Shown here: positions 17,978 to 26,396 of the stretch, in pieces
Numbering within the stretch: position 1 is the first letter of the stretch
How the letters are laid out: the number at the start of each line of letters is the position of its first letter
Origin: Candidatus Geothrix skivensis
GTDB lineage: Bacteria > Acidobacteriota > Holophagae > Holophagales > Holophagaceae
Length of the DNA stretch: 64,000 nt
Direction: 5' to 3'
Assembly: GCA_016721195.1 (NCBI GenBank)
Contig: JADKIO010000006.1
Span: 523,675-587,674 of the forward strand
Position numbers and translations under genes: made by a program
Notes under the pieces: model-generated
Databases searched by the model: none
What the model saw: the letters and a program-made list of their open reading frames with translations, nothing else
What the model was told of the DNA's origin: nothing

Positions 17978-18528
17978 CACACACGCTCCGTCTTGGCCAG
18001 CACCACGGCTCCCACCAGGGCCACCAGCAGGATCACGCTGAGGATCTCGAAGGGCAGCAGGTAGTCCGCGAAGAGGCCGCGACTCACGGCCTGGGCGTTC
18101 TGCCCGGCCACGTTCAGCCCCTGGGCAAGCTCGGGGCGCAGAACCAGCGCCTCGGGCGAGGCGGCTCCGAACAAGACTTTGCGGAACACCCCCAGGAACA
18201 GCGCCGCGCCGAGGAGGACCGCCACCACGGCATACCGCGACTGGAGCTGGAAGACCTCCTTCTCCTTCTTCTTGCTCATCTCCACGAGCATGACGACGAA
18301 GAGGAAGAGCACCACGATGCCCCCGGCATAGACCAGGATCTGGGCCATGCCCAGGAATTCGGCCTCCAGGGAGAGGAAGCAGCCGGCGATGCAGAGCATC
18401 GCGAAGAGGAAGCCGAGCACGCTGTGCACGGCGCTCCTGGAGGCGATCATGAACGCGGCGCCACCCAGGGCCATGACGCCGAAGATGGCGAACATGTTCC
18501 GGCCGATCGTTTGAATGAAGTGTTCCAT
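17977..18528 (-). CDS. nuoJ: NADH-quinone oxidoreductase subunit J
   Basis: This 183-aa membrane subunit has five helices; the conserved third-helix region AQILVYAGGIVVLFLFVVMLVE is clear. A short charged stretch (MSKKKEKE) follows it. It sits between nuoI and nuoK as in other bacteria, 43 nt downstream of nuoI. Confidence 0.93.
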   Translation of the reverse strand: MEHFIQTIGRNMFAIFGVMALGGAAFMIASRSAVHSVLGFLFAMLCIAGCFLSLEAEFLGMAQILVYAGGIVVLFLFVVMLVEMSKKKEKEVFQLQSRYAVVAVLLGAALFLGVFRKVLFGAASPEALVLRPELAQGLNVAGQNAQAVSRGLFADYLLPFEILSVILLVALVGAVVLAKTERV

Positions 18529-18571
18529 GGGGCGTCCTCGGGAATGCGCGAATGGTCTGGAAGTCTGGAGG

Positions 18572-19075
18572 TCAGTCGTCGGCCACGCTGAACTTGCCCA
18601 CGGGCGTGGGCTCGTACATGTTCTGGCCCAGACCTTCCATGCCGATGGAGAAGTCCTCCCGGTTGTAGGCGGCCAGCTCGAACTGGTGGTTCAGGATGAT
18701 GGAGTCGAAGCCGCAGCTCTCCACGCAGAACTCGCAGAAGATGCAGCGCTCCATCTCGAAGTCGTAGCGCACCGGGAAGGGCATCTTGCGCCCCTCCTTC
18801 TTGCCCTTCTCGATGGTGATCACCTGGGTGGGGCAGATCTTCTCGCAGGCCAGGCAGCACACGCACTTGATCTCGCCCTGCTCGTCCTTCAGCAGCGTGA
18901 GGCGGCCGCGATACCGGGGCTGGACCTTGGCGGGAACCTCGGGGTACTCGGAGGTGATGTGGAAGGGCACCTTCCGGCGGTTGGCCGTGAAGAAGACCTT
19001 GGCGAAGTGCTTGCCCGTGATGGACAGGCCCTTGGCGATGTCGAAGGGGATGAGGGTCCTCAGGATCTTGTTCAT
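18572..19075 (-). CDS. nuoI: NADH-quinone oxidoreductase subunit I
   Basis: This 167-aa ferredoxin-like subunit carries clusters N6a and N6b. Two 4Fe-4S motifs are visible: CVCCLACEKICP (about 71-82) and CIFCEFCVESC (about 110-120). Their spacing is standard for NuoI. It follows nuoH by 9 nt and passes electrons to NuoB. Confidence 0.95.
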   Translation of the reverse strand: MNKILRTLIPFDIAKGLSITGKHFAKVFFTANRRKVPFHITSEYPEVPAKVQPRYRGRLTLLKDEQGEIKCVCCLACEKICPTQVITIEKGKKEGRKMPFPVRYDFEMERCIFCEFCVESCGFDSIILNHQFELAAYNREDFSIGMEGLGQNMYEPTPVGKFSVADD

Positions 19076-19084
19076 GGTCGGCCC

Positions 19085-20251
19085 CTAGACGGCGAAGCAG
19101 CGGACGGCGGCCGCCAGCAAGAGGTTGAACAGCGTCAAGGGGATCAGATACTTCCACGCCACGCTCATGACCTGGTCGTACCGGTAGCGGGGGATGGTGC
19201 CGCGCACCCAGATGTAGGTAAAGAGCAGGAAGATGATCTTCACGACGAAGAAGATGGCGTGGGGCTCGCCGAACCACGAGAGGAAGCCCGGCAGGTAGGG
19301 ATTCACCAGGCCCTGCAGGCCGAAGGGCAGCAGCCAGGGGCCGCCCAGGAAGAAGCCCGCGGCCAGGGCCGCCACCACGGTCATGTTGATGTACTCGGCC
19401 AGGTAGAAGAACCCGAACTTCATGCCCGAATACTCGGTGTGGAAGCCCGCCACCAGCTCGTTCTCGGCCTCCGGCATGTCGAAGGGGAGGCGGTTGGTCT
19501 CGGCGAAGCCGCAGGTGAGGTAGAGCAGGAAGCCGATGATCTGCGGCACCAGGCCCCAGAAGGGCAGCCCGGTGGCCATGACCTTCGACATCTCCGCGAA
19601 GTTCAGGCTGGAGGAGAGCACCACCGGAGCGAGCAGGCTCAGGGCCAGGGGCACTTCGTAGCTGACCATCTGGGCCGCGCTGCGCAGGCCGCCCAGCAGG
19701 GGGTACTTCGAGTTTGAAGCCCAGCCGGCCAGCACGATGCCGTAGACGCCCACGCTGGCGACGCCCAGGATCCACAGCAGGCCCACGTTGATGTCGGCGA
19801 TGCCGCCGGACACCGGCAGGCCGCCCACGAAGGGGAACCAGGTGGGGAAGGTGAAGAAGACGCCGGGGACGAAGGACACCGCCGCAAACACCACCACGGC
19901 CGCCACCATGCTGAGGGCGGGCGCGATGAAGAACACGAACTTGTCGGCCTTGGCCGGGATGATGTCCTCTTTGAGGATCAGCTTGAGCACGTCGGCCACG
20001 AGGCCGGGGATGCCGCGCCAGTAGGAGAGGACGGGAATCCGGCCCCACTTCCACATGCCGCGGTTCATCCACCCGGTGATGCCGATGTGGCCGCTGGCCA
20101 CGCGGGTGGAGCCCAGACGCTGCTGGAGGTAGCCGAGCACCTTGCGCTCGGCGAACACCGTCAGGGGGACGACGACGAAGACGAAGATCACCACCAGCAG
20201 GCACTGGATGAGGGTGATCACGATGGACTGGGTGAGGGTCGGAATCGGCAT
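19085..20251 (-). CDS. nuoH: NADH-quinone oxidoreductase subunit H
   Basis: This 388-aa membrane subunit lines the quinone-binding chamber. Eight or more helices are evident, along with the conserved loops GYLQQRLGSTRV and FAETNRLPFDMPEAENELVAG, which holds the conserved Glu cluster. The ATG at 20251 is followed by a hydrophobic first helix. It sits directly after nuoD, as expected when nuoEFG are absent. Confidence 0.95.
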   Translation of the reverse strand: MPIPTLTQSIVITLIQCLLVVIFVFVVVPLTVFAERKVLGYLQQRLGSTRVASGHIGITGWMNRGMWKWGRIPVLSYWRGIPGLVADVLKLILKEDIIPAKADKFVFFIAPALSMVAAVVVFAAVSFVPGVFFTFPTWFPFVGGLPVSGGIADINVGLLWILGVASVGVYGIVLAGWASNSKYPLLGGLRSAAQMVSYEVPLALSLLAPVVLSSSLNFAEMSKVMATGLPFWGLVPQIIGFLLYLTCGFAETNRLPFDMPEAENELVAGFHTEYSGMKFGFFYLAEYINMTVVAALAAGFFLGGPWLLPFGLQGLVNPYLPGFLSWFGEPHAIFFVVKIIFLLFTYIWVRGTIPRYRYDQVMSVAWKYLIPLTLFNLLLAAAVRCFAV

Positions 20252-20270
20252 GGGTGGGAATCCTCGTCGA

Positions 20271-21371
20271 CTAGCGGTCGATCTCGCCGAGCACGATGTC
20301 CAGGGTGCCGATGGCCGCGACGATGTCGGCGATCAGTCCACCCTCGGCCATCTTGGGCAGGGCTTGGAGGTTGATGAATCCGGGGGCCCGCACGTGGAAG
20401 CGGTAGGGATTGCCGCTGCCCTTCTCGCCCACGAGGTAGTAGCCGATCTCGCCCTTGGGGGCTTCGGTCGCGTGGTAGACCTCGTTGACCTCGGCCTTCA
20501 GGATCTTGGGCAGCTTGGCCATGACGGGCCCTTCGGGCATGCCGTCCATGCACTGCTGGATGATGCGGGCGCTCTGCCGCATCTCGTCCATGCGGACCAG
20601 GTATCGGGCGTAGGTGTCGGCCTCGGTGCGGGTCGGCACGTCGAAGTTCATCTCGGCGTAGGCGGCATAGGGGAAGGCCTTGCGGATGTCGTAGGGGACG
20701 CCCGCGGCCCGCAGGACGGGGCCCGTGATGCCCAGGGCGATGGCATCCTCGGCGCTCAGCTTGGCCACGCCGATGGTGCGCTTCTTCCAGATGCGGTTCT
20801 CGTTCAGCAGGTTCTCGTATTCCTCGAGGCAGCTGGGGAACTTGGCCAGGAACTTCTTCACCAGCTTCTCGAAACCGGGGGGCAGGTCCTCGCGCAGGCC
20901 GCCGATGCGGAAGGCCGTCGTGGTCAGGCGCGAGCCGCAGAAGGCCTCGTTCATGTCCAGGATGTCCTCGCGCTCGCGGAACGCGTAGAGGAAGACCGTC
21001 ATGGCCCCGATGTCCAGGGCGTGGGTCGCCAGCCAGATCAGGTGCGAGGCCAGGCGGTTGAACTCGTTCAGCATCGTGCGGATGTACTGGGCGCGCCGCG
21101 GCACCGTGATGCCGAAGAGCTTCTCGTTGGCTTCGGCCCAGCCCAGGTTGTTGGCCACGGCGGAGCAGTAGTCCATGCGGTCGGTCCAGACCTGGCCCTG
21201 GAAGAAGGTCTGGTTCTCGCAGATCTTCTCCACGCCCCGGTGCAGGTAGCCGATCATGGGCCGGCAGTGGGTGATGGTCTCACCATCCAGCCGCAGCTTC
21301 ACCCGGAGCACACCGTGCGTGGACGGGTGCTGCGGCCCCAGGTTGATCTCCATTTCCTCGTTCTTGAACAT
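20271..21371 (-). CDS. nuoD: NADH-quinone oxidoreductase subunit D
   Basis: This 366-aa 49-kDa-type subunit forms the quinone pocket with NuoB. Family motifs include NLGPQHPSTHGVLR at the start, GYLHRGVEK, and the C-terminal APKGEIGYYLVG and RAPGFINLQAL. The product is slightly shorter than E. coli-type fusions because nuoC is a separate gene. It lies 3 nt after nuoC. Confidence 0.95.
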   Translation of the reverse strand: MFKNEEMEINLGPQHPSTHGVLRVKLRLDGETITHCRPMIGYLHRGVEKICENQTFFQGQVWTDRMDYCSAVANNLGWAEANEKLFGITVPRRAQYIRTMLNEFNRLASHLIWLATHALDIGAMTVFLYAFREREDILDMNEAFCGSRLTTTAFRIGGLREDLPPGFEKLVKKFLAKFPSCLEEYENLLNENRIWKKRTIGVAKLSAEDAIALGITGPVLRAAGVPYDIRKAFPYAAYAEMNFDVPTRTEADTYARYLVRMDEMRQSARIIQQCMDGMPEGPVMAKLPKILKAEVNEVYHATEAPKGEIGYYLVGEKGSGNPYRFHVRAPGFINLQALPKMAEGGLIADIVAAIGTLDIVLGEIDR

Positions 21372-21374
21372 GGA

Positions 21375-22253
21375 TCACTCCGCCTTGGGCTGCTTCAGGT
21401 TGATGCCCAGCTGGCCGGCCTTCTGGAGGGCGATGCGCTCGAGCATGCCGCCGCGATCCTCACGGAAGGCGATGTCGCGCTGGCCCCAGCCCACCACGGG
21501 GTAATCCTTTCGGAGGGGATGGCCTTCCCAATCCTCGGGGCAGAGGATGCGGGTCATGTCGGGGTGATTCGCGAAGCGGATGCCGAGCATGTCGTAGATC
21601 TCGCGCTCCATCCAGTTCGCGCTCGGATAGACGGCGCAGGCGCTCTCGGGGCTGAACCCCTCGGGCACCAGGATGCGGAGGCGGAGGCGCTTCCGGCGGC
21701 TGATGCTGGTCAGGTGGTAGACCACGCTGAAGGCGAAGCCGGTGGCCGCGGGGTAGTGCGTGGCGGTCTGGTCGGCGAGCATCTCGTAGTTCAGCGCGAT
21801 GTCCTGGCGGCAGAGCTGGAGGGCCTCGAGGATCGCCTCCTTGGAAACCTGGCAGGTGAGTTCCCCGGCCTGCTCGAAGATCTCCTCGACCTTGCCGCCC
21901 AGGCGCTCCTGGAGGCGGTGCAGGTCATCATCCTTGGCCTCCTGGGGCCAGGGGGTCTTCAGGTCGTTGTCATCCTTGCGGGGCACCGGGCGGACGGGGG
22001 GCTTGGGGGCCTCCTTGCCTTCCGCCTCGGCCTTGGCCTTGGCGGTTTCGAAATCGGCCAGCATCTTCTGCCACTTGGCCTCGTCGGCCGCCGCCGCCGC
22101 CTTCACTTCAGCCTCGTAGGTCCTCAGGCTGGGCAGGGGCACGGTCTTCGGCATGACGACCTGGCGCTGGGGGGAGGCAGCATAGTCGTAGACATAGGGA
22201 CCGGCCGGCGCTTCCGGAGTCTCGGAGGGCTGGGGGAGGGTTTCGTCGGACAT
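21375..22253 (-). CDS. nuoC: NADH-quinone oxidoreductase subunit C with N-terminal extension
   Basis: The conserved NuoC (30-kDa) domain occupies about residues 120-292, with the signature YPSANWMEREIYDMLGI and a HPLRKDYP segment. Before it lies an unusual Ala/Lys/Glu/Pro-rich extension of roughly 115 residues that starts acidic and becomes coiled-coil-like (AEVKAAAAADEAKWQKML). Typical NuoC proteins are 150-220 aa. The start codon overlaps the nuoB stop (TGATG), which supports the long form. Confidence 0.92.
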   Translation of the reverse strand: MSDETLPQPSETPEAPAGPYVYDYAASPQRQVVMPKTVPLPSLRTYEAEVKAAAAADEAKWQKMLADFETAKAKAEAEGKEAPKPPVRPVPRKDDNDLKTPWPQEAKDDDLHRLQERLGGKVEEIFEQAGELTCQVSKEAILEALQLCRQDIALNYEMLADQTATHYPAATGFAFSVVYHLTSISRRKRLRLRILVPEGFSPESACAVYPSANWMEREIYDMLGIRFANHPDMTRILCPEDWEGHPLRKDYPVVGWGQRDIAFREDRGGMLERIALQKAGQLGINLKQPKAE

Positions 22254-22768
22254 CAGCCCACCTCCTCGAAGATGTCCTTGTACCGGTCGGCCAGGCTGCT
22301 GGTCATGATCTTGTCCTGCAGCTTCATGAAGCCGTAGATGAGGGATTCAGGCCGGGGCGGGCAGCCGGGGATGAAGACGTCCACCGGGATGATCTTGTCC
22401 ACGCCCTGGATGGTGTGGTACGAGTCGAAGGGCCCACCGGCGGTGGCGCAGGAGCCCATGGCGATCACCCACTTGGGCTCGGGCATCTGGTCGTAGAGCG
22501 TCTTGATGACCGGGGCCATCTTGTAGGTGACCGTGCCGGCGATGATCATCAGGTCGGCCTGGCGGGGCGTGGCCCGGAAGATGCCGGCGCCGAAGCGGTC
22601 GAAGTCGAAGCGGCTGGCGCCCGCGGCCATCATCTCGATGGCGCAGCAGGCCAGGCCGAAGGTCACGGGCCACACGCTGGTGGCGCGGGACCAGTTCATG
22701 ACCTTCTCGACCTTGGTGGTGATGAGGATCTGCTCAAGGGTGGAGGGTTGATTGAGGCTTACTCCCAT
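22253..22768 (-). CDS. nuoB: NADH-quinone oxidoreductase subunit B
   Basis: This 171-aa subunit binds the terminal cluster N2. The ligating cysteines are present in GLACCAIEMM, GSCATAGG and GCPPRPE. The ATG at 22768 overlaps the end of nuoA by 10 nt and gives the normal family length. Together with NuoD it forms the quinone-reduction site. Confidence 0.96.
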   Translation of the reverse strand: MGVSLNQPSTLEQILITTKVEKVMNWSRATSVWPVTFGLACCAIEMMAAGASRFDFDRFGAGIFRATPRQADLMIIAGTVTYKMAPVIKTLYDQMPEPKWVIAMGSCATAGGPFDSYHTIQGVDKIIPVDVFIPGCPPRPESLIYGFMKLQDKIMTSSLADRYKDIFEEVG

Positions 22769-23112
22769 GTGAGGGCTCCCTTGGACCAGATGTAGCCGTA
22801 CCCGAACAGCAGAAGGAAGAGGAACAGGCCCAACTCGATGGCGCCGAACAGCGCCAGCTCCTTCATCTGGATGGCCCAGGGCATCAGGAAGACCGTTTCC
22901 ACGTCGAACACGAGGAACATCACGGCCACCAGGTAGTAGCGCACGGAGAACTTCTCCCGCGCCTCGCTGGTGGTGGTGATGCCGCACTCGTAGGACGAGT
23001 ACTTCGCGGCGCTGGGCCAGCTGGGGCGCAGCAGCCACGACAGATTCCAGATGATGATCGGCAGGGCCACTGCTACCAGGATCAGCAGCAGGATGGACGC
23101 GTACCCGCGCAT
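22759..23112 (-). CDS. nuoA: NADH-quinone oxidoreductase subunit A
   Basis: This 117-aa three-helix subunit includes the conserved Cys loop (YECGITT) and the FDVETVFLMPWA segment. GGAGG lies just upstream of the ATG at 23112, which is preferred to an ATG seven codons earlier. It is the first gene of the nuo operon; the 134-nt gap to the divergent gspE-like gene must hold the promoter. Confidence 0.94.
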   Translation of the reverse strand: MRGYASILLLILVAVALPIIIWNLSWLLRPSWPSAAKYSSYECGITTTSEAREKFSVRYYLVAVMFLVFDVETVFLMPWAIQMKELALFGAIELGLFLFLLLFGYGYIWSKGALTWE

Positions 23113-23246
23113 GGAGCCTCCAGGACAGGTCATTGTGGAGTGCCGATCCCGCGCAGGTCAACGCTGGAAGCCGATCCTCGCGTCCTTTGTGACCCATGTC
23201 CGATTCTGGCCACTCGGGCCCCGGCTCGTTCCGCTAGGATGCTTCC

Positions 23247-24878
23247 ATGTCCACATCAAACCCCCCGGTTCCTTCGGATGCCGTCGCCACGAGCGATCAG
23301 ACCCTGACCGACTTCCGGCCCGCCAAGGAGCTCTACCCGACCCTGGACCTCACGCGGGAACCGGTGGATTTCGCCCTGTTCCAGGCCCTGCCGCTCGACC
23401 TCATGTTCAAGCACCACTTCGTGCCGGTGCAGGAGCGGGAAGGCGTCCTCTGGCTGGCCATGGCCGATCCTCTGGACATCCCCACCCAGGACATGCTCCG
23501 GCTGAGCCTCAAGCGCCCCCTCCGCTTCGCCGGCGCCCCCCTGGCCCAGATCCAGGAAGTGCTCAAGAAGTCCGAGAGCGGCCAGAAGGTCATGGATGAG
23601 GCCGGCGAGGCCCTCAAGGTCCAGGTGCTCCATGAGGAGGACTGGGACGACGAGGTGCTTGACCTGGAGCGCCTGACGGACAAGGACGAGGCCCCCATCG
23701 TCCGGCTGGTGGACACCACCATCTTCAACGCCCTCCAGCGCCGCGCCTCCGACATCCACCTGGAGACCATGGCCACGGGCTTCCAGATCAAGTACCGCAT
23801 CGACGGCAGCCTGTATCCCGCCGCCGAGCCCATCGACCGGCGCTTCGCCTCCCCCATCATCAGCCGCGTCAAGGTGATGTCCGAGCTGGACATCGCCGAG
23901 AAGCGCAAGCCCCAGGACGGGCGCTTCAAGCTCAAGGTGCGGGGCCGCGCCATCGACTTCCGCGTGAGCATCATGCCCACCATCCACGGCGAGGACGCGG
24001 TCATCCGCATCCTGGACAAGGAGAACCTCACCGAGGAGTTCCAGTCCCTCTCGCTGGAGATCCTGGGGTTCTCGGACCATGAGCTGAAGCGCCTGCGCCG
24101 CTTCTCCCGCGAGCCCTACGGCATGTTCCTGGTGACCGGCCCCACGGGCTCCGGCAAGACCACCACCCTCTACGCCGTGCTCAGCGAGATCAAATCGCCC
24201 GAGGACAAGATCATCACCATCGAAGACCCGGTCGAATACCAGCTCGAGGGCGTCACCCAGATCCCCGTGAACGAGAAGAAGGGCCTCACCTTCGCCCTGG
24301 GCCTGCGCTCCATCCTGCGCCATGACCCCGACAAGATCCTGGTGGGCGAGATCCGCGATCCCGAGACCGCCCAGATCGCCATCCAGTCAGCCCTCACGGG
24401 CCACCTGGTCTTCACCACCGTCCACGCCAACAACGTGCTGGACGTGCTGGGCCGCTTCCAGCACATGGGCGTCGAGGTCCACAACTTCGTGTCCTCCCTC
24501 AACTGCATCCTGGCCCAGCGCCTGGTGCGCGTGCTCTGTCCCAAGTGCAAGCGCCCCGCGGCCACCCCCACGCCCCAGGAACTGGAGGAGAACGGCGTCG
24601 ATGAAGCCTGGCTGCGCAGCGCCGCGCTCTTCGAGAAGGTGGGCTGCGTGGACTGCCACGGCACCGGCTTCCGGGGCCGGCAGGCCATCATCGAGTTCAT
24701 GGGCCTCAACGACGAGATCCGCGAGCTGCTCGTCCAGCGCGCCCCCACCCGCGAGGTGAAGGCCGCCGCCCGGCGGGGCGGCATGCAGTTCCTCCGGGAG
24801 AGCGCCATCGAGAAGGTCAGGGCGGGCATCACGACCTTCCCCGAGATCAACAAGGTCACCTTCCGCGAAGGCGCCTGA
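23247..24878 (+). CDS. GspE/PilB-family secretion ATPase
   Basis: This 543-aa ATPase of the type II secretion / type IV pilus family has an N-terminal MshEN-like domain (about 25-115), then the catalytic core: Walker A GPTGSGKTTT (about 304-313), Asp box ITIEDPVEYQ, Walker B ILVGEIRD and a His box GHLVFTTVHANN. A tetracysteine zinc motif (CPKCK and CVDCHG) is present, as in GspE/PilB and not in PilT. It stands alone next to nuoA, away from the pilB-pilT-pilC operon. It may power a second pilus or a type II secretion machine. Confidence 0.92.
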   Translation: MSTSNPPVPSDAVATSDQTLTDFRPAKELYPTLDLTREPVDFALFQALPLDLMFKHHFVPVQEREGVLWLAMADPLDIPTQDMLRLSLKRPLRFAGAPLAQIQEVLKKSESGQKVMDEAGEALKVQVLHEEDWDDEVLDLERLTDKDEAPIVRLVDTTIFNALQRRASDIHLETMATGFQIKYRIDGSLYPAAEPIDRRFASPIISRVKVMSELDIAEKRKPQDGRFKLKVRGRAIDFRVSIMPTIHGEDAVIRILDKENLTEEFQSLSLEILGFSDHELKRLRRFSREPYGMFLVTGPTGSGKTTTLYAVLSEIKSPEDKIITIEDPVEYQLEGVTQIPVNEKKGLTFALGLRSILRHDPDKILVGEIRDPETAQIAIQSALTGHLVFTTVHANNVLDVLGRFQHMGVEVHNFVSSLNCILAQRLVRVLCPKCKRPAATPTPQELEENGVDEAWLRSAALFEKVGCVDCHGTGFRGRQAIIEFMGLNDEIRELLVQRAPTREVKAAARRGGMQFLRESAIEKVRAGITTFPEINKVTFREGA

Positions 24879-24889
24879 CCTGCAGAAGC

Positions 24890-26335
24890 CTATGCTTCGC
24901 GGTCCCTGTCATTCCAGCAGACGGTGTTCGGAATCCCGAGCTTGACCGGGTCGAAGCAGAGGGGGGTGCCGGCCTTCACCTGGGCCTCGTAGTCCCGGAG
25001 CACCTTCAAGCCCGTCTTCGCCAGCAGCAGGATCGCGATGAGGTTCAGCCAGGCCATGAGGCCCACGCCGATGTCGCCCATGGCCCACATGAGCCCCGCC
25101 GTCCGCACCGAACCGAAATAGGTCATCCCCAGCAGGCCGGCCCGGATGGCGGTGATGCCCCACTTCGGATGCCGCCCCCGCATGAGGTAGGCCACGTTGG
25201 ATTCCGCGTAGTAGGCGTAGGCCATCAGGGTGGTGAAGGCGAAGAAGAACAGCGCCACCGCCACGAAGCCGGGGCCGAAACCCGGCAGCACGGTGTCCAC
25301 AGCCCGCTGGGTGTAGAGCGGGCCGTGCTCCACGCCCGGGATCAGCTGCGCCAGGTAGCCACCCTTCCCATCGGCCACGTTGTACTGGCCCGTCAGCAGC
25401 ACCATCAGGCCGGTGGCCGTGCAGACTCCGAGGGTATCCACGTAGACCGAGAAGGCCTGCACCAGCCCCTGTTGGGCGGGGTGCGCCACCTCGGCGGCCG
25501 CGGCCGCCTGCGGCCCGGTCCCCTGGCCGGCTTCATTGGAGAAGATGCCCCGCTTGACGCCCCAGGCGATGGCCGAGCCCGCGATGCCCCCGAAGACGGC
25601 ATCCGTGCCGAAGGCCGAGCGGAAGATCAGGGCAAAGACCTCCGGCACGCGCCGCCAGTCGATCACCACGATGGCAACCGCCATCAGCATGTAGCCCAGA
25701 GCCATGAACGGCACCGCCAGCTCGGCCACCCGGCCGATGCGCTTGACCCCGCCGAAGATGATGAGCCCCAGGAAGGCGGTGACGGCCAAGCCCGAGGCCC
25801 AGGTCGGCACCTTCAGGGCGCTCTGGAAGGCCGCCGCGATGCTGTTGGACTGGATGCCTGGCAGCAGGAGGCCGCAGCTCAGCACGGCCACCGCGGCGAA
25901 CAGAATGCCGTACCAGCGCATCCCGAGACCCCGCTCGATGTAGTAGGAGGGACCACCGCGGTACTCGCCGTCCACCTTCTCCTTCCAGACTTGGGCCAGG
26001 GCCGCCTCGATGAAGGCCGACCCGGCCCCCAGGAACGCGATGGCCCACATCCAGAACATCGCGCCAGGGCCGCCCATGGCGATGGCGGTGGCCACGCCCG
26101 CGATGTTCCCCGTGCCCACGCGCCCGCCCAGGGCCATGGCGAAGCCCTGGAAGCTCGAGATGCCCGAGGCCGAAGCCTGGCCCTGCCAGAGCTGGGTGAC
26201 CATGCCCTTCAGGTGGCGGACCTGCAGGAAGCGGGTCCAGATGGAAAAGACCACGCCCGCCCCCAGGCAGAGCAGGATGAGCGGCAGGCCCCACACCCAG
26301 CCGTTGAGGTAGTCCACGAGGGCATGCAGGTCCAT
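24890..26335 (-). CDS. AGCS-family alanine/glycine:cation symporter
   Basis: The 481-aa membrane transporter belongs to the alanine or glycine:cation symporter family. The hallmarks are GRVGTGNIAGVATAI followed by GGPGAMFWMW, and EYRGGPSYYIERGLG; about eleven transmembrane segments. It imports alanine or glycine with Na+. It converges with the gspE-like gene, only 11 nt apart, with no obvious terminator, and no glycine riboswitch is apparent upstream. Confidence 0.93.
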   Translation of the reverse strand: MDLHALVDYLNGWVWGLPLILLCLGAGVVFSIWTRFLQVRHLKGMVTQLWQGQASASGISSFQGFAMALGGRVGTGNIAGVATAIAMGGPGAMFWMWAIAFLGAGSAFIEAALAQVWKEKVDGEYRGGPSYYIERGLGMRWYGILFAAVAVLSCGLLLPGIQSNSIAAAFQSALKVPTWASGLAVTAFLGLIIFGGVKRIGRVAELAVPFMALGYMLMAVAIVVIDWRRVPEVFALIFRSAFGTDAVFGGIAGSAIAWGVKRGIFSNEAGQGTGPQAAAAAEVAHPAQQGLVQAFSVYVDTLGVCTATGLMVLLTGQYNVADGKGGYLAQLIPGVEHGPLYTQRAVDTVLPGFGPGFVAVALFFFAFTTLMAYAYYAESNVAYLMRGRHPKWGITAIRAGLLGMTYFGSVRTAGLMWAMGDIGVGLMAWLNLIAILLLAKTGLKVLRDYEAQVKAGTPLCFDPVKLGIPNTVCWNDRDREA

Positions 26336-26396
26336 GGTCGGCTCCGGGGGGATGCTCTACGCTAGCGTCCCGGCCCCTGAATCAGAAGCGGCATCC

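Noticed and set aside
26336..26396. Glycine riboswitch before the AGCS symporter
   Set aside because: The gap is 61 nt and includes the end of the neighbouring gene; no paired aptamer structure is apparent.
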